From NCBI RefSeq assembly GCF_023638055.1, contig NZ_JAKRVY010000002.1, forward strand, positions 248,001 to 312,000: 64,000 nt of DNA. The letters are read 5' to 3'. Both the position numbers and the translations under genes were made by a program. The notes beneath the pieces are model-generated. The model made no database searches. It was not told the DNA's origin and saw only the letters and a program-made list of their open reading frames with translations. Position 1 is the first letter of the stretch, and every line of letters starts with the position of its first letter. This DNA is from Natranaeroarchaeum aerophilus (GTDB taxonomy: Archaea; Halobacteriota; Halobacteria; Halobacteriales; Natronoarchaeaceae). Positions 43,450 to 51,726 of the stretch are shown piece after piece.

Positions 43450-43733
43450 TCGGCTGACTCGCTGTCTGTCGTCGGTTCGGTCGCGTTCTGATCGTCGTTG
43501 TCCTCCGGATTGACTAGCCAGTCTTTGAGTTTGAATCCGACGAACAGACCGCCGACGAGTAACACCGCGGTGGCGGTGATCGGATCGATAAGGACGGAGA
43601 CGACGTTGTAGACGACGAGCGCGCCGAACCAGACAACCCCAGCGAGTAGCAGGATCTGGAGCCATCCGTTGCGCATGCGCTCGCCGGGCGTGTTGCCCGT
43701 GATGGCCCACCACGAGTCCGAACCATCACTCAT
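43443..43733 (-). CDS. Small two-helix membrane protein
   Basis: 96 residues. A polar N-terminus (SDGSDSWWAITGNTPGERMR) is followed by two hydrophobic helices (about 24-46, LQILLLAGVVWFGALVVYNV; and about 50-66, ITATAVLLVGGLFVGF) and an acidic disordered tail. It resembles small haloarchaeal membrane proteins grouped under DUF7322-type names, but I cannot verify the family. The end overlaps the converging thioredoxin gene by 7 bp. Function unknown. Confidence 0.72.
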   Translation of the reverse strand: MSDGSDSWWAITGNTPGERMRNGWLQILLLAGVVWFGALVVYNVVSVLIDPITATAVLLVGGLFVGFKLKDWLVNPEDNDDQNATEPTTDSESADQ

Positions 43734-43852
43734 CGTTCCACACTCGGTTCATTATCGGAAGCCATGCAAAGAGTACGGGTAAGCGTAGCGTTTCTCTGTC
43801 ACGCCGGACGGGAGCATTTAATTACGACCACAACCCACACTCGACCAACTGA

Positions 43853-44578
43853 ATGTCCACTCGCTCCGATGGCCCGTGGCCTGACCGTGCCGAGACCGTC
43901 GATGATCCCGTGACGCTGACGGTTCTCGGCGTGGACCGCGGCGACAGCGGGTTACCCGAGGAGCTTCCCGATGCCGTTCCGGAGGATGCGGACGCGATCA
44001 TCATCGACCGCCCGACGGGGGCGCTCTCCCGGCGAGCACGATGGAGTGCATACGCACGCAACCCCGCGTTGGCACTGCTCGGCATCGCCTCGGCAATCGC
44101 CCTGACCAGTGACTATCTGAGCTACGGGACGACGGATCGGTCGTTCGACCAGCAAGCGGTTACGGATATCTCGGCGGGTCGGTCGATCCCGGTCCATTTC
44201 GTGGGGCAGTCGCCGCTCGCAGCCGTCGGTGCGGTGCCACATATCTGGCACGTGGGGGGCTGGATCGTGACGCTACTCCTGTTCGTCGCGGCGGTGTACG
44301 GGCTACTCTCACCCGGAATAGGTGGTGTCCTCTTTGCTGTCGCTGCTCTTGGGCTGGCGGGCGCGTACATTCTGGCGTATCTCGGATCCACACTCGAACG
44401 CCAGTCCGGACGACTGTTCTCGGAGATCAAGCGGCTCGCAGACGAGAACGGGTACGAACACCCGGTCGCTGTCGTCCGGCGTCGCCACCGTCTCTCGCTG
44501 ACCGATCACGCGAAAGAGGCCCGGATACGAACCAGCGACTGGGCGGTCAGTCCGACAGACGCCGACGACTGGACGTGA
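43853..44578 (+). CDS. Membrane protein of unknown function, TraB-like features
   Basis: 241 residues. The N-terminal part reads VTLTVLGVDRGDSG then EDADAIIIDRPTGALSRRAR (about 44-63) and RSIPVHFVGQ (about 110), an order that faintly recalls TraB/PrgY proteins (gene for vertebrate TIKI-like folds), though most of that domain is missing. Two or three helices follow (about 127-176), and a basic, soluble C-terminus. A short family restricted to haloarchaea seems likely. Function unknown. It is followed 39 bp later by the exonuclease-like gene, which has its own TATA box. Confidence 0.65.
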   Translation: MSTRSDGPWPDRAETVDDPVTLTVLGVDRGDSGLPEELPDAVPEDADAIIIDRPTGALSRRARWSAYARNPALALLGIASAIALTSDYLSYGTTDRSFDQQAVTDISAGRSIPVHFVGQSPLAAVGAVPHIWHVGGWIVTLLLFVAAVYGLLSPGIGGVLFAVAALGLAGAYILAYLGSTLERQSGRLFSEIKRLADENGYEHPVAVVRRRHRLSLTDHAKEARIRTSDWAVSPTDADDWT

Positions 44579-44617
44579 CTGGAAGGGTTTACAACCACCC
44601 ATCCCCATCGTTCTGTC

Positions 44618-45370
44618 GTGCGAATCGAGAATAGCTTCATCCCGGTCCGGGGTATCGGCGAGTCGACCGAACGAAAGCTCTGGTCGAACGGGATCACACA
44701 CTGGGACGAGTTCGACGGCTCGGTCGTCGGCCCGACGCGCGCGGATCGTATCGAGACGTTCATCAACGAGGCGTGGACGCATCTCGACGACGGCGACGTG
44801 AGCTTCTTCGACCAAAGCCTGCCCGCGGGCGAACGCTGGCGGCTCTACGAGAACTTCCGCGATGACACCTGCTTTTTCGACATCGAGACCACCGGACTGG
44901 ACCACCATCGCGACCGCGTGACGACCGTGAGCTTCCACCGGGACGGCGAGACGACGACGCTCGTGCAGGGTGAAGACCTCACCGCCGAACGGATCGATCG
45001 CCAGTTCGAAGACGCCAAACTGATGGTGACGTTCAACGGGAAACGCTTCGACGTACCCTTCCTCGAAACCTCCTTCGGCGTCGATCTGGACGTTCCTCAC
45101 GTCGACCTGATGTACCCGTGTCGACAGCTGGGCTACTCCGGCGGGCTCAAACAGATCGAAGGGGACGTGGGTGTCGAGCGAGGCGAGCCGGATATATCAG
45201 GAAAAGACGCGGTCCGCCTGTGGCACGAGTACGAGCGCGGCAACGAGGACTCCCTGGAGACGCTGGTCTCGTACAACCGCGACGACGCTGTGAATCTCCA
45301 GTCGCTGATGGAGACGGTCTCCGAGGAGCTCCACCGGGATGTCTTCGAGACGGCCTGCCAGCAGCCCTGA
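44618..45370 (+). CDS. RNase H-fold DEDD exonuclease-like protein (YprB type)
   Basis: 250 residues from a GTG; TTTACA at 44588-44593 is centred about 27 bp upstream, so leaderless. The N-terminus (IPVRGIGESTERKLWSNGI) is a helix-hairpin-helix-like DNA-binding start, followed by a ribonuclease H-like exonuclease: Exo I CFFDIETTGL (about 87-96, D and E), Exo II TFNGKRFDVPFLE (about 138-150, D) and Exo III SYNRDDAVNLQSL (about 223-235, final D), with the HVDLMYPCR in between. All four acidic residues of the DEDD type are present. Probably a 3'-5' nuclease in DNA or RNA metabolism. Confidence 0.85.
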   Translation: MRIENSFIPVRGIGESTERKLWSNGITHWDEFDGSVVGPTRADRIETFINEAWTHLDDGDVSFFDQSLPAGERWRLYENFRDDTCFFDIETTGLDHHRDRVTTVSFHRDGETTTLVQGEDLTAERIDRQFEDAKLMVTFNGKRFDVPFLETSFGVDLDVPHVDLMYPCRQLGYSGGLKQIEGDVGVERGEPDISGKDAVRLWHEYERGNEDSLETLVSYNRDDAVNLQSLMETVSEELHRDVFETACQQP

Positions 45371-45376
45371 TTCCGT

Positions 45377-46111
45377 TCAATCCTGCTCGACGCCGTGTTC
45401 GAGCCGTCCGATCCCCTCGATCTCTATTTCGACGCGATCCCCATCCGTGAGCGGCCCGACACCCTCGGGCGTCCCGGTCGAGATCACGTCGCCCGGTTCA
45501 AGCGTCATGTACGTCGTAATCTCCTCGATCAGTTCGGGAATCGAGAAGATCAGGCGATCACGCGTCGAGTCCTGCCTGAGTTCGCCGTCGACCCAGAGCC
45601 GAATCCGGGCGTCTTCGGGTACGTGTTCGGGGTCGGCAACGACTGGACCGATCGGCGCCGCGCCGTCGAACGCCTTCCCCCTGACCCAGTTTGTCTCGCG
45701 ACGCTGGTCGTCGCGGTTCGAGATGTCGTTGACGATCGTACAGCCCTCGACGATATCCATCGCGTCCGCGGCATCGACGTCCCGGCACTGCTCGCCGATC
45801 ACGACGCCGAGTTCGGCCTCGTGTTCGATCTTCTCTTTCCCGGCCGGGAGCGTCACCGTATCGCCGTGGCCCGCCAGCGTGTTCGGGGGCTTCAGGAAGA
45901 GCAGCGGCCGGTCCGGCACGTCCTCGCCACGCTCGGCGGCGTGGTCGGCGTAGTTTCTGCCGATACAGACTACCTTGTCCGGTGTCGACGGCGGGAGGAT
46001 GTCGACGGCTGACGCGTCGTAGCTGCTGTCGCCGAACGCGACGATCCCGTCGTCGGTGAGCTCGCCGCGGCGGATCGAGCCCGCAGGATCACGAAAGCGG
46101 ATCGTTCTCAT
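45377..46111 (-). CDS. Fumarylacetoacetate hydrolase family protein
   Basis: 244 residues. VVCIGRNYADHAAERGEDVPD (about 48-68) and LFLKPPNTLAGHGDTVTLP (about 72-90) are the FAH signature, HEAELGVVIGEQCRDV (about 97) contributes metal-binding Glu residues, and MTLEPGDVISTGTPEGVGPL (about 203-222) closes the active site. Such enzymes cleave C-C bonds of acylpyruvates or decarboxylate oxaloacetate and 2-hydroxyhepta-dienedioate-like acids. The substrate cannot be assigned. It converges with the exonuclease-like gene (6 bp gap). Confidence 0.9.
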   Translation of the reverse strand: MRTIRFRDPAGSIRRGELTDDGIVAFGDSSYDASAVDILPPSTPDKVVCIGRNYADHAAERGEDVPDRPLLFLKPPNTLAGHGDTVTLPAGKEKIEHEAELGVVIGEQCRDVDAADAMDIVEGCTIVNDISNRDDQRRETNWVRGKAFDGAAPIGPVVADPEHVPEDARIRLWVDGELRQDSTRDRLIFSIPELIEEITTYMTLEPGDVISTGTPEGVGPLTDGDRVEIEIEGIGRLEHGVEQD

Positions 46112-46180
46112 ACCGGTGTCTTGTCGTGGTGGGCGTTAAATCTTCAGAAGTCGTCAGGTCGGCCGAAACGTACAGTCGTG

Positions 46181-46645
46181 TCAGTCAGCGCCGACCGCAG
46201 CAGCCCCGGATTCAGCGCGCATCGAGCGCCAGTACGCCTGCAGGTACGCGCCGATAAACATTCCAGCGACGCCGATCAGGATCGGGTAGTTACCGACCCC
46301 GAGGCTGGCGTAGGCCGCGCCGGGACAGATGCCCGAGAGCCCCCAGCCGACGCCGAAGATCGACCCGCCGGAAAGGACGTTGCCGTCCATCGACTTGAGG
46401 CGACGTTCGTACGGCCGCCCGGTCAGTGGGGCGTTCTCGCGGAACCGCATCGCGAGGAAGATGGTTCCCGCCGTCACCGTCGCCGCGCCGCCCATCACGA
46501 AGACGAGTCCGAGGTCAACTAGCTGGAGGAAGGAGAGAACGACCTCGGGCTGAGCCATATGGCTGAAGCCAAGCCCAAAGCCAAAGAGGATGCCGCCGAC
46601 GAAAATTAGCGCCACGAACGCGCCGCTTTGCTCGTCGTTCGTCAT
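46181..46645 (-). CDS. YeeE/YedE family transporter subunit (second of pair)
   Basis: 154 residues with four hydrophobic helices, starting with AFVALIFVGGILFGFGLGFSH and containing the half-repeat GGSIFGVGWGLSGICPGAAY (about 90-109), where the Cys is the conserved family residue. YeeE/YedE proteins carry thiosulfate or other sulfur compounds inward. It follows the first YeeE/YedE gene with a 1 bp gap, so the two halves, together like one full-length bacterial YeeE, are co-expressed. Confidence 0.85.
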   Translation of the reverse strand: MTNDEQSGAFVALIFVGGILFGFGLGFSHMAQPEVVLSFLQLVDLGLVFVMGGAATVTAGTIFLAMRFRENAPLTGRPYERRLKSMDGNVLSGGSIFGVGWGLSGICPGAAYASLGVGNYPILIGVAGMFIGAYLQAYWRSMRAESGAAAVGAD

Positions 46646-46646
46646 C

Positions 46647-47210
46647 CTACGGACTCACCCCCGCAGCCCCAACGAGCAGTGCGGTCCCGATGGCCACGAC
46701 CATGAACGTCGCGACGTTGGCGATTGAGGTCTGTGAGAGCGAGCCGACGCCACAGACTCCGTGACCCGAGGTACAGCCCTTTCCGAGCCGCGTTCCGATC
46801 CCGATCAGGACGCCGCCACCGAGTAGCCGCCACCAGCTAACCTCGGTCGTCCAGATCGTCACGCCGCCGACGTCCTGCAGTTGGCCCGCCGTTGCGGGCT
46901 GGTGGAGCGAACTCGTGAGCAGACCGGACTGGAAAGTGAGCGCGTAGATGCCCGCGCCGATGACGATCCCCAGAGTAAACACAACGCGCCAATCACGCGA
47001 AGTGACGAACCGGTGCTGTTGTAATCGGGGGAGCCTGGAGGTGTACGACAGCGTCGACTCCAGAAACGTGCTCGCGCCCGCGGTGATGCCCGTTCCGAGG
47101 TAGATCACCGAGACGCCGAGCCCGATGAAGATGCCGCCGATCAGGTAGTGCCAGATGTGGTTCGGAAACAGTGTCTCGAACGTGAGTGTGGCCAGGAGTG
47201 GGTCGATCAT
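46647..47210 (-). CDS. YeeE/YedE family transporter subunit (first of pair)
   Basis: 187 residues with five or so membrane helices. The half-repeat WRLLGGGVLIGIGTRLGKGCTSGHGVCGVG (in segments, about 125-155) has the G-x-G-x-x-x-G-K-G-C-x-S-G-H-G signature with two cysteines. With the next gene it forms a split sulfur-compound transporter. In other haloarchaea this pair sits beside a persulfide dioxygenase-like MBL gene or a TusA gene; none is next to it here. Confidence 0.87.
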   Translation of the reverse strand: MIDPLLATLTFETLFPNHIWHYLIGGIFIGLGVSVIYLGTGITAGASTFLESTLSYTSRLPRLQQHRFVTSRDWRVVFTLGIVIGAGIYALTFQSGLLTSSLHQPATAGQLQDVGGVTIWTTEVSWWRLLGGGVLIGIGTRLGKGCTSGHGVCGVGSLSQTSIANVATFMVVAIGTALLVGAAGVSP

Positions 47211-47332
47211 GCGTGAATACTGAGTGAGGGGTACAACGTGCGCGTTCCGTATGTCGGTTCCGATCCGCTGGGAAGCGTCAGGATCGGGAGACAGACCCGC
47301 GAAAGAGGTTCACACGGCGACCCCGTAACGAC

Positions 47333-47342
47333 AGGTTTAAGC
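47333..47342 (+). promoter_or_regulatory. tRNA-Glu promoter (TATA-like)
   Basis: AGGTTTAAGC ends about 46 bp before the first base of tRNA-Glu, the usual TATA position for haloarchaeal tRNA genes with a short 5' leader. The leader holds a CTTCG/CGAAG inverted repeat. Confidence 0.5.
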
Positions 47343-47387
47343 GAAATAGCCAGCAACTCGAAGATACGCTTCGTACGAGCGAAGTGC

Positions 47388-47462
47388 GCTCCGTTGGTGT
47401 AGTCCGGCCAATCATTTCGGCCTTTCGAGCCGATGACCTGGGTTCAAATCCCAGACGGAGCA
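47388..47462 (+). tRNA. trnE-UUC: tRNA-Glu (anticodon TTC)
   Basis: 75 nt including discriminator A. Acceptor arms GCTCCGT and ACGGAGC pair fully; anticodon stem TCGGC/GCCGA closes the loop CTTTCGA, so anticodon TTC; T arm CTGGG-TTCAAAT-CCCAG. CCA is not encoded. Downstream lie two direct and one inverted copy of the T-arm and acceptor end, suggesting integration events at this gene. Confidence 0.96.
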
Positions 47463-47495
47463 CTACAGCGAACGCAGTGAGCGAAGCGCGCACGT

Positions 47496-47558
47496 TCTGG
47501 GATTTGAACTACGCGAGACGAGCACCAGCGAGTCTCGCCATCGAGTTCAAATCCCAGA
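47496..47558 (+). repeat. Inverted tRNA-Glu T-arm copy forming a 22 bp hairpin
   Basis: TCTGGGATTTGAACT at 47496-47510 is the exact inverse of AGTTCAAATCCCAGA at 47544-47558, and the inner GCGAGAC (47513-47519) pairs with GTCTCGC (47532-47538) across a 12 nt loop. The outer arms are copies of the tRNA-Glu T arm in opposite orientations. It may act as a terminator or be a recombination scar. Confidence 0.7.
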
Positions 47559-47565
47559 CGGAGCA
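47537..47565 (+). repeat. tRNA-Glu 3'-end copy 1 (possible att scar)
   Basis: Contains 21 bases identical to the last bases of tRNA-Glu (GTTCAAATCCCAGACGGAGCA; given split: GTTCAAATCC then CAGACGGAGCA). The 29 base unit, starting GCCATCGA, recurs at 47604-47632. A duplicated tRNA 3' end is the usual mark left by a tyrosine integrase. Confidence 0.7.
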
Positions 47566-47603
47566 CCTGTCCCAATCTCAACTCTCGAGCGAAGCGAGCG
47601 TTT

Positions 47604-47632
47604 GCCATCGAGTTCAAATCCCAGACGGAGCA
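47604..47632 (+). repeat. tRNA-Glu 3'-end copy 2 (possible att scar)
   Basis: Identical over 29 bases to 47537-47565, including the eight bases GCCATCGA before the tRNA-derived part. No integrase, excisionase or other mobile gene lies between or beside the copies, so any element has left. Confidence 0.7.
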
Positions 47633-47677
47633 GTTCTGGCCGACTGTGTGCCGCGATACAGTGGAGAGCCGAAACGA

Positions 47678-48676
47678 TCACCGCCCTGTGAGTGCCTCGC
47701 TCGCCGGGGCAAACTCGATCTCGGTGCCCAGCCCAGCCTCGCGAGCCCGCTCGTAGACCAGTGCGCCACCAGCGACGGTCTCGATGCCGGTTCCGCCGCT
47801 GTCGAAGAGCGTAATCTCGTCCGCAGCGGTACGTCCCTCCGTTTTCCCGGCAACGATCTCACCCAGTTCTGCGTGGACGTGGTCTTCGTTGACGGCTCCC
47901 GACTCGACCGCGTGGAGGAACGACCCGGCGTCGATCTCAGTTCGTTCGCGGAGGTCGGGGACATACGTCGCGCGCTCGATCGTCGTGGCGTCGAGTTCCT
48001 GCTTGTCGGCGCTATACTGGCCCATCGCGGTGACGTGCGTGCCTGGCTCTAACAGGTCGCCGTCAAAGACTGGCTGGCTTGCGTTTGTCGCGGTGATGAC
48101 CACATCAGCACCCTCGACCGCGGCCGCGCTGGACTCGACCGCCTGAACGACGGGATCGAGTAGATCGTCCATCTCCGCGGCGAACGACTCGCGATGTTCG
48201 CGGGTCGGTGAGAACACGTCCACACGCTCGAACTCCCGGACTGTCACCGTTGCCCGGAGCTGACCGCGCGCCTGCGGCCCGCTCCCGATAACTGCTAGCG
48301 TCTCGACGTCCTGCCGGGCCAGTGCGTCGACGCCGACCGCGCCCGCCGCGCCGGTCTTGAACGGGTTCATGCTCGCGCCATCGAGAACCGCGAGGGGTTC
48401 CCCGGTTTCGGCGTCGAACAGCGGCGTCATGAACCAGGCGTCCCGCTGGCCGAAGCCTGCGGCGTACATATACCCGCCCATCACGCCGGTATCGGGGAGC
48501 ACGGCGGCATAATCGGTGAGCATCCCCGGCGGATCGCGTCGGAGCAGTTTGGTTCGTGGACGTGCGGGAGCGCCCTCGCCGTGCTGTCGGTAGCCGTCCC
48601 GGACAGCATCGACGAACTCGGTGGGAGTCGCTAGCCCGTCCACGTCGCTGCTGGAGAGGAACAGTGCCTCGGTCAT
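47678..48676 (-). CDS. Ornithine cyclodeaminase/mu-crystallin family dehydrogenase
   Basis: 332 residues. The N-terminal domain has GEGAPARPRTKLLRRDPPGML (in segments about 33-52) with the substrate-binding Arg/Lys. The Rossmann domain begins LAVIGSGPQARGQLRAT (about 147-163), a G-x-G-x-x-A NAD site, and ADVVITATNASQPVF (about 210) plus FDSGGTGIETVAGG (about 290) are family features. Members include ornithine cyclodeaminase, alanine dehydrogenase of the archaeal type and imine reductases; sequence does not decide among them. Confidence 0.87.
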   Translation of the reverse strand: MTEALFLSSSDVDGLATPTEFVDAVRDGYRQHGEGAPARPRTKLLRRDPPGMLTDYAAVLPDTGVMGGYMYAAGFGQRDAWFMTPLFDAETGEPLAVLDGASMNPFKTGAAGAVGVDALARQDVETLAVIGSGPQARGQLRATVTVREFERVDVFSPTREHRESFAAEMDDLLDPVVQAVESSAAAVEGADVVITATNASQPVFDGDLLEPGTHVTAMGQYSADKQELDATTIERATYVPDLRERTEIDAGSFLHAVESGAVNEDHVHAELGEIVAGKTEGRTAADEITLFDSGGTGIETVAGGALVYERAREAGLGTEIEFAPASEALTGR

Positions 48677-48726
48677 GTGTGTCAGTAGGACCGCAATCGA
48701 AAAGAGTGCTCTGCTGTATCAGACGG

Positions 48727-49158
48727 TCACTCTCCACCGAACAGGCGCACGAGGACGAGTCGCCACGGAACCACGACGACGAGGACGGTCCCGGTCATAA
48801 CGAGCGGGAACGGCCACGCCGTGCCGCCCGCGAAGTACGGTGACGCGCGCAAGAGGAGACCGACGTTGACCGCGGCGAGTGCGGTAAGAGTAGTGTGCCG
48901 GGCGGCGACCCGTGGATCCGTCAACACGTCCGGGCGGTAGAGCCCCGCGATGCCAGCACAGAGCAGCCAGCCGACGGCAAACGGGATGACCGTCTCGAGG
49001 GTGGTAAAGGGGTCCGTGAGGCCCGCCAGACCGTGGTGCTCCACAATACCGCCCGCGACGACCAGCGATACGACCAGCAGGTCACCAGCGAGCACGGCGA
49101 ACTGTCGCGTCTCGTCCGGGACGTCCCCGAGCCGGGGTGCAAGTGTGGACATACTCAT
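48727..49158 (-). CDS. DUF3054 family membrane protein
   Basis: 143 residues with four hydrophobic helices (about 20-38, 56-74, 88-104, 116-138). The order of FAVLAGDLLVVSLVVAGGIVEH, IPFAVGWLLCAGIAGLYRPD and PFPLVMTGTVLVVVVPWRLV matches DUF3054, a small uncharacterised membrane family of haloarchaea and actinobacteria. A second ATG two codons in (MSTLAP) is an equal start. Function unknown. Confidence 0.78.
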   Translation of the reverse strand: MSMSTLAPRLGDVPDETRQFAVLAGDLLVVSLVVAGGIVEHHGLAGLTDPFTTLETVIPFAVGWLLCAGIAGLYRPDVLTDPRVAARHTTLTALAAVNVGLLLRASPYFAGGTAWPFPLVMTGTVLVVVVPWRLVLVRLFGGE

Positions 49159-49233
49159 CAGTTGCGACTCGGTGGATATGGGCGTACTGGAATTCTGTCA
49201 CACCCGGTCCGTGTTGCCGGATGCGGTTCGGCC

Positions 49234-49809
49234 TCACTGGGGCTTAACGCCCGCCACCGTGTAGCCGAAGCCACGCTCGGGGACGCTCACCTGTAGTCCC
49301 GCATCGTCGAGCATCCCCGCCAGCTCGTCGGGGCCGAAAAACGTCGAATCGAAGCCGATCAGGTGTTCGCCCGCCACGAGCGCTCGACCGCGGATCGTGG
49401 TCGGGTCGAACTCGCGAATCACCAGCACGCCGCCGGGCGCGAGCACACGAACCGCCTCTGCGATCGCCTCGCGCGATCGGCCGATGTGATGGAGTGCATC
49501 GACGATCGTGACAGCCTCGACCGACTCGTCGACGACCGGCAATCGTGCGGCGTCGCCACGGACGCCCGGGATTCCGGCAGCAGCCGCTTCGGCGAGCATC
49601 CCTCCGGAGGCATCCACGACGGTCCAGTCCATGTCCGGGATCGCACGGGCGGCTCGCCCGGTGCCGCCCCCGACATCCAGTCCGGTCGTACCCTCGTGTT
49701 CAGCAAGTGCCAGCCCGCGAGACAGGACGTCCGGGTCGGCTTTCGGCATGAACAGATCGTAGAACCCGGCGAAGATGTCGAAATGCCTCACGTCGCTGGA
49801 TCCGGTCAT
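49234..49809 (-). CDS. Class I SAM-dependent methyltransferase
   Basis: 191 residues of the UbiE/COQ5 type. Motif I is TTGLDVGGGTGRAARA (about 41-56), motif II/post-I VVDASGGMLAEA, then DAARLPVVDESVEAVTIVDALHHI (in segments about 86-107) and motif III VLAPGGVLVIREFD (about 121-134). The opening FDIFAGFYDLFMP is common to menaquinone/ubiquinone-type methyltransferases. Methyl acceptor is unknown. It is divergent from the thioesterase gene with 90 bp between. Confidence 0.85.
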   Translation of the reverse strand: MTGSSDVRHFDIFAGFYDLFMPKADPDVLSRGLALAEHEGTTGLDVGGGTGRAARAIPDMDWTVVDASGGMLAEAAAAGIPGVRGDAARLPVVDESVEAVTIVDALHHIGRSREAIAEAVRVLAPGGVLVIREFDPTTIRGRALVAGEHLIGFDSTFFGPDELAGMLDDAGLQVSVPERGFGYTVAGVKPQ

Positions 49810-49899
49810 ATTCGGTTTAGGCCCCCATTATACAAAAAACAGTGTCCGGGCAATATTCGGACCCACGGACTCTTGTCATCCCGCAGTCTACGAATCGAC

Positions 49900-50334
49900 A
49901 TGCCAACGCTGATGGACACCTACATCGAGAACAGGTATCGCGTCCAGCCCAACCACGCGAACAACTACGAGACCGCACACGGGGGGAACGTAATGAAATG
50001 GATGGACGAAGTGGGCGCGATGTCTGCGATGCGCTTTGCCGGCCACTCCTGTGTGACGGCGAACGTCGACGAGCTCGACTTCCAGCGCTCGATCCCGATC
50101 GGTGATAACGTGCTCGTCGAGGCGTACGTGTATTCGGCCGGTCGGACCAGCGTCCAGGTCCACCTGCGAACCTATCGTGAGAACCCCCGCACGGGCGAGT
50201 GCGAACAGACGACCGAATCCAATTTCGTGTTCGTCGCACTGGAGAACGGTTCCCCGACCGAAGTACCGGAGTTGACCGTCGAGTCCGAGCGCGGCGAGGA
50301 GTTGCACCAGCGTGCGCTCGAATACGACCCCTGA
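49900..50334 (+). CDS. Hot-dog fold acyl-CoA thioesterase
   Basis: 144 residues from the ATG at 49900; the 179-codon upstream extension lies antisense to the methyltransferase and is rejected. QPNHANNYETAHGGNVMKWMDEVGAM (in segments about 15-40) is the BACH/YciA thioesterase signature with catalytic Asn/Asp, followed by HSCVTANVDELDFQRSIPIGD (about 48-68). It should release fatty acids from acyl-CoA in the cytoplasm; chain-length preference is not known. Confidence 0.9.
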   Translation: MPTLMDTYIENRYRVQPNHANNYETAHGGNVMKWMDEVGAMSAMRFAGHSCVTANVDELDFQRSIPIGDNVLVEAYVYSAGRTSVQVHLRTYRENPRTGECEQTTESNFVFVALENGSPTEVPELTVESERGEELHQRALEYDP

Positions 50335-50380
50335 CAGAAAGCCAATAGATATATGATTTCCTGATGGTAATCCGAGGGTA

Positions 50381-51676
50381 GTGAAACGAACAGTCAGTAT
50401 CGCCCTGGCAGTGATCGTAATAGCGGTTGGCGTCTCGGCGGCGATGTCGTTTATCGCACCGCCGACAGCCGATCTGATCGCGCCACAAGAGGACGAAGAA
50501 CCGGAACTCGTCCAGCTTGAAGGCAGCGAGAGCAGTTTCTACCCCTATCTGAGTGCGGCCGAAGAACATCGGAAGGGAAGCTCAATCAACGTGGTCGTCC
50601 GTGCGGATCTGGACACGACGCTCCAGATAATGGCGGACGATGGGGACTGGAACGTGACCGACGGACACGAACACGAACTCGGTCCCGAAGAGCTCTCCGC
50701 CGATCAGATCCAGATCAACACCACCGACGGGACGTCGATGGAATGGGACGAAGCCGGTGGTGCGACCCGGTACGCGTACATCGACGACACGGCCCGGGGC
50801 AACGACGCCGAGTTCGTCACCGAGTCGGCACAGGTCCACTTCGGCGATTACTACGGCCACCGGTACCACATCCGGATGTACGAAGCCCCCCATCAGGACG
50901 ACGAGTGGGTGATCATGCAGGCCCACGACGAGCACTTCGACTGGTTCACGCTACGTCACGCGGTCCACGGCAATGACGAGGCCCAGACTCGAGTAGAGCA
51001 GGACTTCATGCAACAGGAGTTCGTCGACGACGTCTGGCGGAAGCACGTCGGGAACGACGAGCCGTACGACAACGACGGGTGGATGACCGTCGTCGAACTC
51101 GCGTGGGTGATGCCGTTGCTGCTGATGGGTGCGCTCGGTCGCCAGCGGATCAGAGACACGGGGCTGTCCCTGTGGGGACGTCTGAACTCGGTCGACCGAC
51201 AACGCATCCGGGCGGCGTACGATCGGTTGACCCTGAACCACTTTCTGGTGTTTGGTTCGATCGTCGGGCTATATTTCGGGGTCCGGGTCAGCGGCATTCT
51301 GCTCGAGTGGTACGTCCCGGCGCTCTCGATGCACGGCATCGCGATGGTACTGTACCCCTTCATCGCGATCGGTATCCCCGCCGTGACGTATCTGACCGCC
51401 CGCCGGATGACCAGACGGATGGACGCAGGGGTCGTCGCCGCAGGCGCACTGGCAACCGCCGTCGTGCTCGATCTTCTGGCGCTGTCGGTCGACATGATAC
51501 CCATCGGGATCGTGATCCAGCGCGCTGGCGTCGTGCTCGCGCTCGGGTTGATCGCGATCGGTGCGACGGACCGTGCGAACAGACAGGACAACGAAACGTT
51601 GCCAAATGACTGGCTGGTAGTCGGTGCGACCATCTGGGTCGCCCTGCTCGTCGCGACGCTGATGGGCTGGATCTGA
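50381..51676 (+). CDS. Membrane protein with extracytoplasmic domain, unknown function
   Basis: 431 residues from a GTG. An N-terminal helix (VSIALAVIVIAVGVSAAMSF, 4-23) leads to an acidic soluble domain of about 200 residues (30-230), predicted outside, rich in His, Asp and Trp (for example EWVIMQAHDEHFDWFTLRHAVHG in segments near 170-190). Then come six or so helices from about 238 to the end, closing with LLVATLMGWI. The His/Asp/Glu richness hints at metal binding, an inference only. I do not recognise the family. AGATATAT at 50346-50353 may be its TATA box. Confidence 0.7.
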   Translation: MKRTVSIALAVIVIAVGVSAAMSFIAPPTADLIAPQEDEEPELVQLEGSESSFYPYLSAAEEHRKGSSINVVVRADLDTTLQIMADDGDWNVTDGHEHELGPEELSADQIQINTTDGTSMEWDEAGGATRYAYIDDTARGNDAEFVTESAQVHFGDYYGHRYHIRMYEAPHQDDEWVIMQAHDEHFDWFTLRHAVHGNDEAQTRVEQDFMQQEFVDDVWRKHVGNDEPYDNDGWMTVVELAWVMPLLLMGALGRQRIRDTGLSLWGRLNSVDRQRIRAAYDRLTLNHFLVFGSIVGLYFGVRVSGILLEWYVPALSMHGIAMVLYPFIAIGIPAVTYLTARRMTRRMDAGVVAAGALATAVVLDLLALSVDMIPIGIVIQRAGVVLALGLIAIGATDRANRQDNETLPNDWLVVGATIWVALLVATLMGWI

Positions 51677-51695
51677 CGGCCGGCCGGAAGGCCAA

Positions 51696-51701
51696 TTTTA
51701 A
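51696..51701 (+). promoter_or_regulatory. TATA-like box upstream of leader ORF
   Basis: TTTTAA centred about 28 bp before the ATG at 51727 and about 72 bp before the regulator ATG at 51771, so transcription probably starts at or near the leader ORF, not the regulator. Confidence 0.45.
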
Positions 51702-51726
51702 GCACGTCGCTCCCAGTACGTATTAT

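Noticed and set aside
47463-47677. CRISPR array
   Set aside because: Only two direct 29-base copies with tRNA-derived sequence; spacing is irregular and one copy is inverted.
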